From assembly GCA_001780775.1 (NCBI GenBank), contig MFIO01000028.1, forward strand, positions 1-34,803: a stretch of DNA of 34,803 bases, in the 5' to 3' direction. Position numbers and translations under genes: made by a program. Numbering within the stretch: position 1 is the stretch's first letter; every line of letters starts with the position of its first letter. Source of the DNA: Candidatus Giovannonibacteria bacterium RIFCSPLOWO2_12_FULL_43_11c (GTDB taxonomy: Bacteria; Patescibacteriota; Minisyncoccia; JACPKW01; UBA11713). The notes below the pieces were generated by a model. That model was given only the letters and a program-made list of their open reading frames with translations. It was not told the origin of the DNA and made no database searches. Of the stretch, positions 14,096 to 22,975 are shown in pieces.

Positions 14096-15842
14096 AACCC
14101 CAAAGTTTGATGCCGCACTGGATGAAATCTTGAAAGATTTAAAACCGCACACGAGAAAATGCAAGCAGTGTGCAGGCGATTTTGAAATTTTCAAGGAGGA
14201 TATCGAGTTTTACCATAAGCTCCGAGTTCCACCGCCGAGTGAATGTCCGACTTGCCGTATGCAAAAAAGAATGGCCATGATGGCGAATATTCTGCGATTT
14301 TATAAAAAGAAATGCGAGGCGCATCCGGATGAATTTCCATTTGCCCAAATTGATGAAATATCACCGCATAAAATTTTTGATACCAATTACTGGTGGAATC
14401 CTGATGCATGGGACGCAAAAGAATTTGGCAGGATGTACAATCCCGATCAAAGTTTTATGGAGCAGCTTGATTCTCTGTTAAAAGATGCCCCGCATATGGC
14501 TATTGCTAGATATAACAAGCAGATGGTGAACAGCGACTACACAGCGGACAGTATGTATTGTAAAAATGTTTATATTTCTTCAACGATTGGATTATGTGAG
14601 GACGTACACTATGGCGTATGGGCGGTATATGCGAAAGATTCGATGGATCTTTTGCGAGTGAATCAAATAGAGAATTGCTACGATGCAGTAGATTCAGCGC
14701 ATTGTTACAATTCTCAGTACATTCAAAACTGCGAGAATTGTATTGATTCATATTTTCTTTTTGACTGTCATAATTGCCAGGAGTGTTTTGGATGCGTGAA
14801 CCTAAGAAATAAAAAATATTGCTTTTTTAATGAACAATTAAGCAGGGAAGAATATAAAAAACGATTGTCTGAGATCAATATTGGGAGCAGAAAGACTAGG
14901 GATGAATATAGGAAAAAGTTTCAGGAATTTATCAAACAGAGGGCTATTTACAAAGCAATAACAATGAAACGTGCCCCAAATTCAATCGGAGACCAATTGA
15001 ACGGATGTAAAAATTGTTTTCAGGTTTTTAATGCCGAAAGCGTGAAATTTATCCTGACATTTTATAAAAATGCGAATGTGCGCTGGAGCCAGGATATAGT
15101 CGGTGCCAACGATTGTATGGATTTGACTATCTTTGGACCGGGAGAACTCTGCTACAACGTTATTGAGGGAGCTCAGGCGAACAAGGCCATTGCTTCATAT
15201 TTTGTTTCACAGAGCATTGAGCTCGAATATTGTTTTGAATGTTCTGATTGCAAATATTGCTTTGGTTGTTCTGGGTTGAAGAAAAAACAATACTATATTT
15301 TGAATCAGCCATATTCTGAAAGTGAATACTGGAAAAAGGTAGACGAGATTAAAACAAAAATGCTTCGCGAGGGAACATACGGGGAATTTCTGCGGCTCGA
15401 GAATTCATTTTTTTATTATAACGATACCTATGCACAGATGTCCGTACCGCTTGATGAAAATTCTGCCAGGACCCTTGGCGCTAAGTGGCGCGTGGGCGAG
15501 CCAATAATGCATTCTGATTTGGAGAAAATAAACGGAGATCAATTGCCCGATGATATCGCTGATGTCAAAGACGATATACTTAAGAAAGCAATAGTTTGCA
15601 GTGAGACAGGAAGGTTATTTCAAATTACTCAATGGGAATTGAATTTCTATCGGAAGCACGGAATACCCGCGCCTGATAAGCATTATCAAGTGCGGCTTTT
15701 CGAGAGATTTCAAAGAAAAAATCCTTATCGCCTTTGGAAATATCCCTGCTCGAATTGCGGCCAAGAAATGCACACTTCATACGACCCGGCAAAAAAATTA
15801 AAGGTCTATTGCGAGGCATGCTACCTTAAAGAAGTGGTTTAA
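14085..15842 (+). CDS. Cys-rich multi-zinc/solenoid protein, copy 2 (tandem array, first)
   Basis: A 585-residue paralogue of the 6433-8226 protein. It adds an N-terminal lead (MPSKTPKFDAALDEI) shared with copies 3 and 4. Module A is intact (C26, C29, C54, C57; FYHKLRVPPP). The relic ribbon B keeps only one Cys (KKKCEAHPDEF). Solenoid-like repeats with DS.NCY units carry the two closing signatures (FGCVNLRNKKYCFFNEQ near 234; FGCSGLKKKQYYILNQP near 392). Module A' (IVCSETGRLFQITQWELNFY) has lost its CPxC, while the terminal ribbon B' is intact (C555, C558, C576, C579). No signal peptide or membrane segment. It begins inside the 3' end of a glycosyltransferase gene. Function unknown. Confidence 0.8.
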   Translation: MPSKTPKFDAALDEILKDLKPHTRKCKQCAGDFEIFKEDIEFYHKLRVPPPSECPTCRMQKRMAMMANILRFYKKKCEAHPDEFPFAQIDEISPHKIFDTNYWWNPDAWDAKEFGRMYNPDQSFMEQLDSLLKDAPHMAIARYNKQMVNSDYTADSMYCKNVYISSTIGLCEDVHYGVWAVYAKDSMDLLRVNQIENCYDAVDSAHCYNSQYIQNCENCIDSYFLFDCHNCQECFGCVNLRNKKYCFFNEQLSREEYKKRLSEINIGSRKTRDEYRKKFQEFIKQRAIYKAITMKRAPNSIGDQLNGCKNCFQVFNAESVKFILTFYKNANVRWSQDIVGANDCMDLTIFGPGELCYNVIEGAQANKAIASYFVSQSIELEYCFECSDCKYCFGCSGLKKKQYYILNQPYSESEYWKKVDEIKTKMLREGTYGEFLRLENSFFYYNDTYAQMSVPLDENSARTLGAKWRVGEPIMHSDLEKINGDQLPDDIADVKDDILKKAIVCSETGRLFQITQWELNFYRKHGIPAPDKHYQVRLFERFQRKNPYRLWKYPCSNCGQEMHTSYDPAKKLKVYCEACYLKEVV

Positions 15843-15843
15843 T

Positions 15844-17580
15844 ATGCCAAGCAAAACTCCAAAATTTGATGCCGCACTGGATGCGATTTTAGAAAATCTA
15901 AAACCGCACACGCGGAAATGCAAACAGTGCGCGGGCGATTTTGAAATTTTCAAAGAGGATATCGAGTTTTATCACAAACTTCACGTCCCCCCTCCGCAAA
16001 ATTGTCCCGATTGCCGGAAACAGCAACGCTTGGCCTTTTCGAATAATACTATTTTTTACGTTAGGAGTTGCGATGTTTCAGGCCATAAAGAAAGGCTTAT
16101 ATCTCTCTTCCCCACGGGAATCAATTGGAAAGTATATGATAATCATTACTGGTGGTCGGAAGATTGGGACCCTATGTCATTCGGAAGTAATTATGATTTA
16201 GGCAAATCGTTCTTTAATCAATTCCATGTCTTTAATAGAAAGCTTCCATTGACACAGTCTAATCGCGATCCCAAAAGCATTGGGTCTGAATATACTGCCT
16301 ATGGAGTGGAATTGAAAGACTGTTATTACGTTTTTGGCGGCACGCGTAGCGAAAATATTCTTTACGGAAATTGGCCAATTTTTGCTCGAGATTCTATCGA
16401 CGTTCTTATTGCATTCCAATCGGAACTTTGTTATGAGATTGTCTCATCTTTTGGAAATTATAACTGCAACTTTATTTATTTTTCAGATAACTGTTTAGAT
16501 TCTTTATTTCTTTACGATTGTAAGAATTGCACCCATTGTTTCGGAGGGGTAAATCTTCGCAATAAACAATACTACTTTTTTAATGAGCCATATACAAAAG
16601 AGGAATATGAGAAGAAGATGTCGGAAATAAATTTGGGGTCGCGGAAAGAGTTTCTCTGCTGGTATAAAAAATATTTCGATTTTTTAAATGACAAGATAAA
16701 GCGCGCGACCAGGAATGAAAAAACCGTAAATTCTATCGGAACCTTTTTACGTAACAGTAAAAATTGTTTTATGTGTTTTTGGGCTGAAGGGGAGAATCTT
16801 CGATACGTCGATTATGCCACTGCTTTAAAAGATTCTATGGATACAAGCATTGCAGGCGGAAATATGCAAACCCAAAACGAACTTTTATATCAATCAAGTT
16901 ACAGCGGGACGTATAATATTAAATGTTCGAGCTTGGTGCGATCAAGTCATGATGTTGAATATTCAATGAATTGCATAAATCTTGAAAATTGTTTCGGGTG
17001 TGTGGGATTGCGCAATAAAAAATATTGCATATTTAACAAACAATATATGGAAGAAGAATATTGGAAGACGCTGGATGAGATAAAATCAAAAATGCTTGCC
17101 GATGGAGAATATGGCGAGTTTTTTCCAATTTCAATGAGTCCGTATCCTTATAATGCTTCATTGGCTCAATTTGAATTTCCCTTAACCAAAGAAGGAGTTG
17201 AGAAAATAGGCGGATATTGGGCTGAAAGCGTGGTTTCGCTTGAGGGTATTGACCCAAAAAATATCTTGAAAGGAGATCAAATTCCAGATGATATTAAAAA
17301 TGTTGGGGACGATATTTTAGATAAGGTCTTTATTTGTGAAGTTACAGGAAAGCCGTTTCGAATAATAAAACAGGAATTGGAATTTTATCGCCGCAAGAAT
17401 CTTCCCTTGCCGACAAAGCATCCTTATCAGAGAATTATGGAACGCTGGGCCATGAAAGAGCCATTTAAATTATGGAAATACCCATGCTCGAATTGCGGGC
17501 AGGAAATGCATACTTCCTACAATCCCGCCAAGAAATTAAAGGTCTATTGCGAGAGTTGTTATTTAAAGGAAGTGATATGA
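15844..17580 (+). CDS. Cys-rich multi-zinc/solenoid protein, copy 3 (tandem array, second)
   Basis: A 578-residue paralogue, one base downstream of copy 2. Its first 51 residues match copy 2 at 47 positions, and DNA identity there is about 84% by hand count, mostly third-base changes; the terminal ribbon (C548, C551, C569, C572) is nearly identical too. Module A is intact; relic ribbon B keeps one Cys (VRSCDVSGHKERL). The solenoid core is much more diverged, with signatures FGGVNLRNKQYYFFNEP (near 232) and FGCVGLRNKKYCIFNKQ (near 384). A' (FICEVTGKPFRIIKQELEFYRRKNLPLP) lost its second Cys pair. Its TGA overlaps the ATG of copy 4. Confidence 0.8.
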   Translation: MPSKTPKFDAALDAILENLKPHTRKCKQCAGDFEIFKEDIEFYHKLHVPPPQNCPDCRKQQRLAFSNNTIFYVRSCDVSGHKERLISLFPTGINWKVYDNHYWWSEDWDPMSFGSNYDLGKSFFNQFHVFNRKLPLTQSNRDPKSIGSEYTAYGVELKDCYYVFGGTRSENILYGNWPIFARDSIDVLIAFQSELCYEIVSSFGNYNCNFIYFSDNCLDSLFLYDCKNCTHCFGGVNLRNKQYYFFNEPYTKEEYEKKMSEINLGSRKEFLCWYKKYFDFLNDKIKRATRNEKTVNSIGTFLRNSKNCFMCFWAEGENLRYVDYATALKDSMDTSIAGGNMQTQNELLYQSSYSGTYNIKCSSLVRSSHDVEYSMNCINLENCFGCVGLRNKKYCIFNKQYMEEEYWKTLDEIKSKMLADGEYGEFFPISMSPYPYNASLAQFEFPLTKEGVEKIGGYWAESVVSLEGIDPKNILKGDQIPDDIKNVGDDILDKVFICEVTGKPFRIIKQELEFYRRKNLPLPTKHPYQRIMERWAMKEPFKLWKYPCSNCGQEMHTSYNPAKKLKVYCESCYLKEVI

Positions 17581-19316
17581 CCTCCAAAACCCCAAAATTT
17601 GATGCGGCGCTGGATGAATATTTTTCCAAGCTCGAACTTGATGAGAAAGGCGGACAGTGGAGAGTGTGCCGTTTTTCCGGCGAGAAATTTTATGTCCGCC
17701 CGGAGGATGTGGAATTTTATAAAAAAATGCGAGTGCCTTTGCCGACCTTGAGTCCAGGCGAACGATTTCGCTTGATGTTGGCTTCTTGGAATTCTTATTT
17801 TCTGTTTAATACCACTTCAGCATTTTCAGGGAAAAAGATAGTGACGCAATTTCCACCAAATACGCAATATAAGGTTTACGAACATCAGCACTGGTTTAGC
17901 GGAAATTGGGATGCGATTGAATATGGAACGGAATATAATTCAGGAAAGAATTTTTTTGACCAATTTAAAGAATTAAAATTGAGGGTTCCTCGTCCAAGCC
18001 TCTTTGTTGATAATACTAATGTGAATAGTGATTATACCAACGATTCAGTGTATTTGAAGGATTGCTACTTGGTATTTAACTCCAACGACAGTGAGAATTG
18101 TCACTACAGCATAGGTCTAGCCAGATCTAAGGATTGCTTTGACGTCTTCGATGTTTTTAGCTCAACTATATGCTATGAATGTTTCGAATCGTTCGAGCTA
18201 TATAATTGTTTTTTTGTTGAGTATTCAAAAAATTGTCTAGACAGCTATTTTCTCTATAATTGCCGTAATTGCATCAATTGTTTTGGTGGTATAAATCTGC
18301 GAAATAAAAAATATATTTTTTTTGGGGAACAACTAACGAAAGACGAATACGATAAAAAATTTTCAGAAATTAATTTAGGAGAAAGAGGTGTCTTAAAGCA
18401 ATTCATAAAAAAATTTGAGGAATTAAAAAGGGGCGCGATTCACAGGCCAAACCATAATGAAAAGTCTGTAAATGTGCATGGCGATTATATTACTAATTCA
18501 AAAAACTGCCACCATTCTTATTTTGCTGAAAAAAGCGAAAATTCTGCATATCTTATCGGCACACACGGAGCTAAAGAATGTTATGATGTCACTGCAATTG
18601 ATGCGGAATTTTGCAATTTTTGCGGGGGAGTAATAAGAGGGTATAGAATTTTATTTTCTGAGATGGTGGAAGACAGTCATGATTTGGAATATTCTAATCT
18701 CTGTTTTAATTGTCATGATATATTCGGATGCATAGGGCTTCGCAATAAATCATTTTGCATATTCAATAAACAATATGAAGAAGATGAATATTGGAAAATT
18801 GTCGATGGAATCAAGACAAAAATGCTGAAAGACGGGGAATATGGAGAATATTTTACCCCAAAACTTTCTCCTTTTCCATACAATATTTCCTTGATGGCGT
18901 CATACAAAGGGTATGATAATATTGATGTTGCGCAAAAATTGGGTTATTGGGTTGAAGACGTTAAAGAAGAAGCTGCCGAAATTGTCGGAGACATAATAGA
19001 TTCCGATCAAGTGCCAGAAAATATAAATGACACAAATTACGATATTTTAAATAAAATTATTTTTGACAGAAAAAACAATAAAAAATTTAGATACACTAAA
19101 GCCGAGCTGGATTTTCATAAAAAATACAATATAGCTTTGCCAATAGATCATTTTACGGCACGTTTAAAAGAGAAGCGCGATAAATTTGGTTCAATAGTTT
19201 TAGAATTTTTTGAAAGAGTTTGCCCCAAGTGCGGAAAAAACTTTGAAGCTGTTTATCGGCAGGAGGATCCGAGAATAGTTTATTGTGAATCGTGCTATCT
19301 TAAAGAAATTGTCTAG
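17577..19316 (+). CDS. Cys-rich solenoid protein, copy 4 (tandem array, third; N-terminal zinc site lost)
   Basis: A 579-residue paralogue. I chose the ATG at 17577, which forms ATGA with the stop of copy 3 and has AAAGGA six bases upstream; it also restores the TSKTPKFDAALDE lead of the other copies. In module A only VCRFSGEKF remains of the first pair, and the CPxC is replaced by SPGE, so no zinc can be held there, though FYKKMRVPLP persists. Relic B has no cysteines. The solenoid signatures are FGGINLRNKKYIFFGEQ (near 235) and FGCIGLRNKSFCIFNKQ (near 382). A' has lost its cysteines (FDRKNNKKFRYTKAELDFHKK); ribbon B' is intact (C549, C552, C570, C573). Confidence 0.8.
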   Translation: MTSKTPKFDAALDEYFSKLELDEKGGQWRVCRFSGEKFYVRPEDVEFYKKMRVPLPTLSPGERFRLMLASWNSYFLFNTTSAFSGKKIVTQFPPNTQYKVYEHQHWFSGNWDAIEYGTEYNSGKNFFDQFKELKLRVPRPSLFVDNTNVNSDYTNDSVYLKDCYLVFNSNDSENCHYSIGLARSKDCFDVFDVFSSTICYECFESFELYNCFFVEYSKNCLDSYFLYNCRNCINCFGGINLRNKKYIFFGEQLTKDEYDKKFSEINLGERGVLKQFIKKFEELKRGAIHRPNHNEKSVNVHGDYITNSKNCHHSYFAEKSENSAYLIGTHGAKECYDVTAIDAEFCNFCGGVIRGYRILFSEMVEDSHDLEYSNLCFNCHDIFGCIGLRNKSFCIFNKQYEEDEYWKIVDGIKTKMLKDGEYGEYFTPKLSPFPYNISLMASYKGYDNIDVAQKLGYWVEDVKEEAAEIVGDIIDSDQVPENINDTNYDILNKIIFDRKNNKKFRYTKAELDFHKKYNIALPIDHFTARLKEKRDKFGSIVLEFFERVCPKCGKNFEAVYRQEDPRIVYCESCYLKEIV

Positions 19317-19317
19317 C

Positions 19318-20337
19318 ATGAAAGTCTTAATGCTCTCATCTGATCCTAGGAATTCTCGGCTCAAAAGATACGCTGAGGTTTTGGAAAAACTCGAGATAAT
19401 CGGGTTCGAGCGCAAAGACGGGCGATTCGCGCGGTTTTGGAAGGGGTATAAAAAAGCCCGCGAAATTTTATCGCGCGAGAGATTCGATTTAATTACTGCG
19501 CAAGAGATTGAGCACTCGTTTTTGGCGTGGCTGCTTTCGAATAAATTCAAAATCCCGTGGCAGATGCAGATCCACACGGATATTTTTAGCCCCTATTATG
19601 TTCGACACTCGGTGTCGAACAGGGCGAGGGTTTTTCTCGCGAAATTTTTGATTCCGAGAACTAATTGTATTAGAGTCGTTTCCGAGCGGATAAGGAAGTC
19701 GAACTTCCTTAAGGAAGTTCGACTTCCAATATCAGTTCTACCGATTTACTCGAAAGTCAAAAAAGAAGGCGGAATAAATTTGCGAGAAAAATATCCAGGC
19801 TATGATTTATATATTCTGATGGTCGCGAGACTTGCGCACGAGAAGAATATCAACCTTGCCTTAAAAACTATGACTGGCGTTATTAAAGAAATTAAAGCGC
19901 TTTTGGTCGTAGTTGGCGAAGGACCCGACAGAAAAAATATCGAATTGGAAATTGGAAATTTAAAATTGGAGAATTCGATCCGGCTCGAGGGCTGGCAGGA
20001 TAATCTTTCCGGGTATTATTCAAGTGCTGATCTTTTGCTTATAACCTCGAATTACGAGGGATATGGACTTTCGGCGGTTGAGGCCATATCGTGCGGTCTA
20101 CCCGTAATAATGACAGACGTTGGGGTTGCGGGCGAGATTATTAAAAACGGGATAAACGGATTGATCGTGTCTGTTGGCAGTGGCTACATCCTTTCAGTGG
20201 AGATTCTTAAATTTTTCAAGGATGCGGATTTAAGATTAAAATTGAAAGAAGGGGCAAAAAATACTAAACTTCCATATACATCTTTCGAAGATTATCGCGA
20301 TAAATTAGTTAATTCTTGGTTAATATGCAAAAAGTAG
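19318..20337 (+). CDS. GT4-family glycosyltransferase carrying two in-frame palindromes
   Basis: A 339-residue GT-B enzyme. QIHTDIFSPYY and IRVVSERIRK belong to the acceptor domain, PISVLPIYSKV is the domain border, YILMVARLAHEKNI opens the donor domain, and E-x7-E is in SNYEGYGLSAVEAISCGLPVIMT. Two perfect palindromes (19600-19620 and 19694-19727) sit in frame in the acceptor half, encoding VRHSVSN and KSNFLKEVRLP; they look like accommodated repeat insertions in surface loops. I chose the ATG at 19318, one base after the Cys-rich array, since MKVLMLSSDPR is a normal GT4 start. Confidence 0.88.
   Translation: MKVLMLSSDPRNSRLKRYAEVLEKLEIIGFERKDGRFARFWKGYKKAREILSRERFDLITAQEIEHSFLAWLLSNKFKIPWQMQIHTDIFSPYYVRHSVSNRARVFLAKFLIPRTNCIRVVSERIRKSNFLKEVRLPISVLPIYSKVKKEGGINLREKYPGYDLYILMVARLAHEKNINLALKTMTGVIKEIKALLVVVGEGPDRKNIELEIGNLKLENSIRLEGWQDNLSGYYSSADLLLITSNYEGYGLSAVEAISCGLPVIMTDVGVAGEIIKNGINGLIVSVGSGYILSVEILKFFKDADLRLKLKEGAKNTKLPYTSFEDYRDKLVNSWLICKK
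19600..19620. repeat. In-frame hairpin, 9-bp stem, TCG loop
   Basis: GTTCGACAC (19600-19608) pairs perfectly with 19612-19620 around TCG. The loop is the complement of the CGA loop of the RAYT hairpins. It lies within a glycosyltransferase reading frame. Confidence 0.7.
19694..19727. repeat. 34-bp perfect palindrome inside a glycosyltransferase gene
   Basis: The 17 bases 19694-19710 (GGAAGTCGAACTTCCTT) are the exact reverse complement of 19711-19727. Each arm is itself nearly self-complementary (GGAAGT..ACTTCC). It shares the GTCGAAC word with the hairpin 74 bases upstream and adds no frameshift. Confidence 0.9.
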
Positions 20338-21377
20338 CGTATATTCTTCCTCTATACGACGAGGATACCGACACCCATCTTTATTACAATTACGAGCTTA
20401 TCCGCTATGCCTCGGTCAAGCTTGATATTTTTGTTGTGATTGAAAAGGCAATCGGAAAGGTGAATCTCAACGCGCCATTTTTTGTCCAAAAAAAAGAAAA
20501 AGGGCTATCACGATTTTTGGAACTGTATTCAATGCTAAAAAAACTCAAGAAGCAAGGTTACGATAATTTCTATGTTCATTATTCTTATTACGGCGCCTTG
20601 GCGGCTCTTCTTACCGGCGGGAAAGTTTTTTACTGGTCCCGAGGAATGTCATGGTTATTTAAGCGCGGATTTTTCGAAGAAAGAGCCTTGAGATATATAA
20701 TGAAGCGCGTAACTTTAGTGACTGGTCCGGAAACGCTCGCAAGAGAGTACGTTAAATATTACGGCGTTAAAAAATATCTTGTCTTATCAAATTGGGTAGA
20801 TACGGAACGGTTCCGGCCGCGGGAGGATAAAACTTCCACGAAGCGTTGGTTTGCCATTGAACCTGATACGAAAATAGTTCTTTTCGCGCATCATCTTTCT
20901 GAAAGAAAGGGCGCCGATCTTATCGCGAAAATTGCCGCGGGAATAAACTATCCGAAGCTCGTTTTTTTTGTGATTGGAAACGGGCCGTATAGCGCGAAGC
21001 TCGAAGAGGAAGCAAAAAATTTGCCGCTCCGTATTTTCGGCGGAGTGCCAAATAAAGATATGGCTCCTTATTATCAGGCGGCGGATGTATTTTTAATGCC
21101 GTCCCGCGAGGAGGGCTCCCCGCACGTTATATTGGATGCTCTTTCTGCGGGAACGCCGTTTGTTGCTTCGGATGTTGGTGGAGTTCGCGAAATAGTTCCT
21201 GCAGAGTTTGGCGAGTTTTTATGTAAGTCTGAAGATGTTGAATGTTTTGGGCGCGGAATTGTGAAATTACTATCCGAAAAAGATCTCTACGAAAGATTGC
21301 GGCAGGAAGGCTTGGAATTTGTCAAAAAATTTGACAGGAATCTTGGCGTCGCGGAATTCATAAATGTTTTCCAATGA
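20325..21377 (+). CDS. GT4-family glycosyltransferase (E-x7-D variant)
   Basis: A 350-residue GT-B enzyme with LSNWVDTERFRP at the domain border, VLFAHHLSERKGADLI in the donor domain and SREEGSPHVILDALSAGTPFVASDVGG near the C-terminus. In this donor motif the second glutamate of E-x7-E is Asp. The N-terminal half (ILPLYDEDTDTHLYYNYEL) lacks the glycine loop of the other GT4 proteins here. I chose the ATG at 20325, which overlaps the previous gene by 13 bases, over TTG at 20316. It ends in an ATGA overlap with the GT-C gene. Confidence 0.88.
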   Translation: MQKVAYILPLYDEDTDTHLYYNYELIRYASVKLDIFVVIEKAIGKVNLNAPFFVQKKEKGLSRFLELYSMLKKLKKQGYDNFYVHYSYYGALAALLTGGKVFYWSRGMSWLFKRGFFEERALRYIMKRVTLVTGPETLAREYVKYYGVKKYLVLSNWVDTERFRPREDKTSTKRWFAIEPDTKIVLFAHHLSERKGADLIAKIAAGINYPKLVFFVIGNGPYSAKLEEEAKNLPLRIFGGVPNKDMAPYYQAADVFLMPSREEGSPHVILDALSAGTPFVASDVGGVREIVPAEFGEFLCKSEDVECFGRGIVKLLSEKDLYERLRQEGLEFVKKFDRNLGVAEFINVFQ

Positions 21378-22975
21378 CGGTGAATTCTCGGAAAATCCTT
21401 TTTGTGATTTTGGTTTTTGCGTTTTTTGTGCGCGTCGCTGGGATCGGCTACGGGCTTCCGTTGTGGCTTATATCCGATGAGTCTCCGTTTACTCTCGGCG
21501 CGCTTAAAATGATTGAGCTCAAAACAGTCACCCCGCGTTTTCATTCCGAAGAATTCCGCTCGGTTTTATATTATCCGCCGTATATTTCCTATCTCCTGCT
21601 TCCAGTTTTTTCGGGAATCCTCGCTTTTAAATATTTAACTTTTGATGGGGATAAAATTTCCTTCGCGAATTATATCGGGTCAGATATTTCAAGTTTCTTT
21701 ATCGCCGCCAGATTTATCAATATTATTTTCGCTCTCGCGTCAATTTATCTTGTATATAAAATAGCCAAAAATATTTTCAAAGACGAATGGATCGGACTTG
21801 CGGCGTCATTTCTTGTTTCAACAAGCCTTCTGCATGTAATGCTTTCAATTGCGGCAAGGCAGTGGATGCCTGTGTCGTTTGTTTTTCTCCTTGTTTTATA
21901 TTTTCTAACGGACCAAACCTTGTCTTTTAAAAAACGATATTTTTTCTCTGTTTTAACTTTTGGCATCGGCATGGGCGCGAGCGCGATTTCGTGCGTGGCC
22001 TTGTTTCTCGTCAGCTTTTATTTTCTGCTTTTTGAAGAGAAAAAACTTTCAGAGTTGTTGCGCGAAAAATTTGTATATTTTTTGGGAATTGTTTTCGGTG
22101 TTTTAGCTTTATTGCCCTTCGCTATTTATCCGGCAAGTATTGGTTTTGGAGGGAAAATATCTTTATTCGGAGAAAAAACACTCTTTGGATTATTTTCGAG
22201 CCCGTTCAAATTTCTCTCGCCACTTTTATATGCGGAACCAATCTTGATGGCACTTTTTGCCGCCGGCATTATCTTCGCTATCTATAAAAAGAATAAATTA
22301 TTTTGGCTTTTTTCTCTCTTTATCGCCACTTATTCTTTGATATTTTATTTTTTCTTCAGGTTTGAAGACAGATTTATACTGCCTCTCGTTCCTTTGGTCG
22401 CGATCATCGCAGGATTTGGAGTGAGAGAGTTTTTTAATTTTTTGCGAAATAAGAATAAATATTCCGCATTAGCATGCTTGATAATATTGGCATTTGTTCC
22501 GACTGTTTTTGCATCAAGACTCGGTTATCTCGCGTATAAAGGCGACTCTAGGGAGAATATGCGAGTTTGGGTTGAGAAGAACTTAAAAGAAGATTCGAAA
22601 ATAATTGTGCACGCCCGGCTTATGCGCCTTGCCGCGAACGCGGAGGCGATTGAAGAAAAGAAAATTATCGCGCCCGAATCTTTAAGGCAAGTTGACCGCT
22701 CTGAATTATTTTTCGGGAAAAGTCCGATATATCCCTCGTTTCACGCTCTAAATATTTCAGATTTAGATAAGCCAATTTTGAATAACGGATATGAGTTCGC
22801 TGTTTTATCCGTGGACAACAAATTGGACGGAGTTTTAGAGGACAAAGAGCTGATTATTTCATTCGGCGAGGATTCCAGGTTTTCGATTGCGGATTCTAGA
22901 CTGGGGGGAAATCCGATTGAGCTTTTCGAAACAAAAGAGTTAGGGCCGAGCGTTTCATTATATAATCTTAAATAA
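21374..22975 (+). CDS. GT-C membrane glycosyltransferase (PMT/ArnT-like)
   Basis: A 533-residue polytopic protein with about ten membrane helices over residues 1-380 and a soluble C-terminal part. The first external loop carries WLISDESPF, whose Asp-Glu is the position of the catalytic acid in GT-C enzymes, and LYYPPYISYLLLP follows as in the PMT_2 family. These enzymes use polyprenyl-phosphate sugars on the outer face of the membrane. The next gene encodes a polyprenyl-phosphate sugar synthase, which would supply that donor: a functional pair, overlapping by one base. The exact sugar and acceptor are unknown. Confidence 0.82.
   Translation: MTVNSRKILFVILVFAFFVRVAGIGYGLPLWLISDESPFTLGALKMIELKTVTPRFHSEEFRSVLYYPPYISYLLLPVFSGILAFKYLTFDGDKISFANYIGSDISSFFIAARFINIIFALASIYLVYKIAKNIFKDEWIGLAASFLVSTSLLHVMLSIAARQWMPVSFVFLLVLYFLTDQTLSFKKRYFFSVLTFGIGMGASAISCVALFLVSFYFLLFEEKKLSELLREKFVYFLGIVFGVLALLPFAIYPASIGFGGKISLFGEKTLFGLFSSPFKFLSPLLYAEPILMALFAAGIIFAIYKKNKLFWLFSLFIATYSLIFYFFFRFEDRFILPLVPLVAIIAGFGVREFFNFLRNKNKYSALACLIILAFVPTVFASRLGYLAYKGDSRENMRVWVEKNLKEDSKIIVHARLMRLAANAEAIEEKKIIAPESLRQVDRSELFFGKSPIYPSFHALNISDLDKPILNNGYEFAVLSVDNKLDGVLEDKELIISFGEDSRFSIADSRLGGNPIELFETKELGPSVSLYNLK

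Noticed and set aside
17472-17576. Upstream extension of copy 4
   Set aside because: It lies within the end of copy 3 in another frame, while the ATG at 17577 has a ribosome site, an ATGA overlap and the shared N-terminus.
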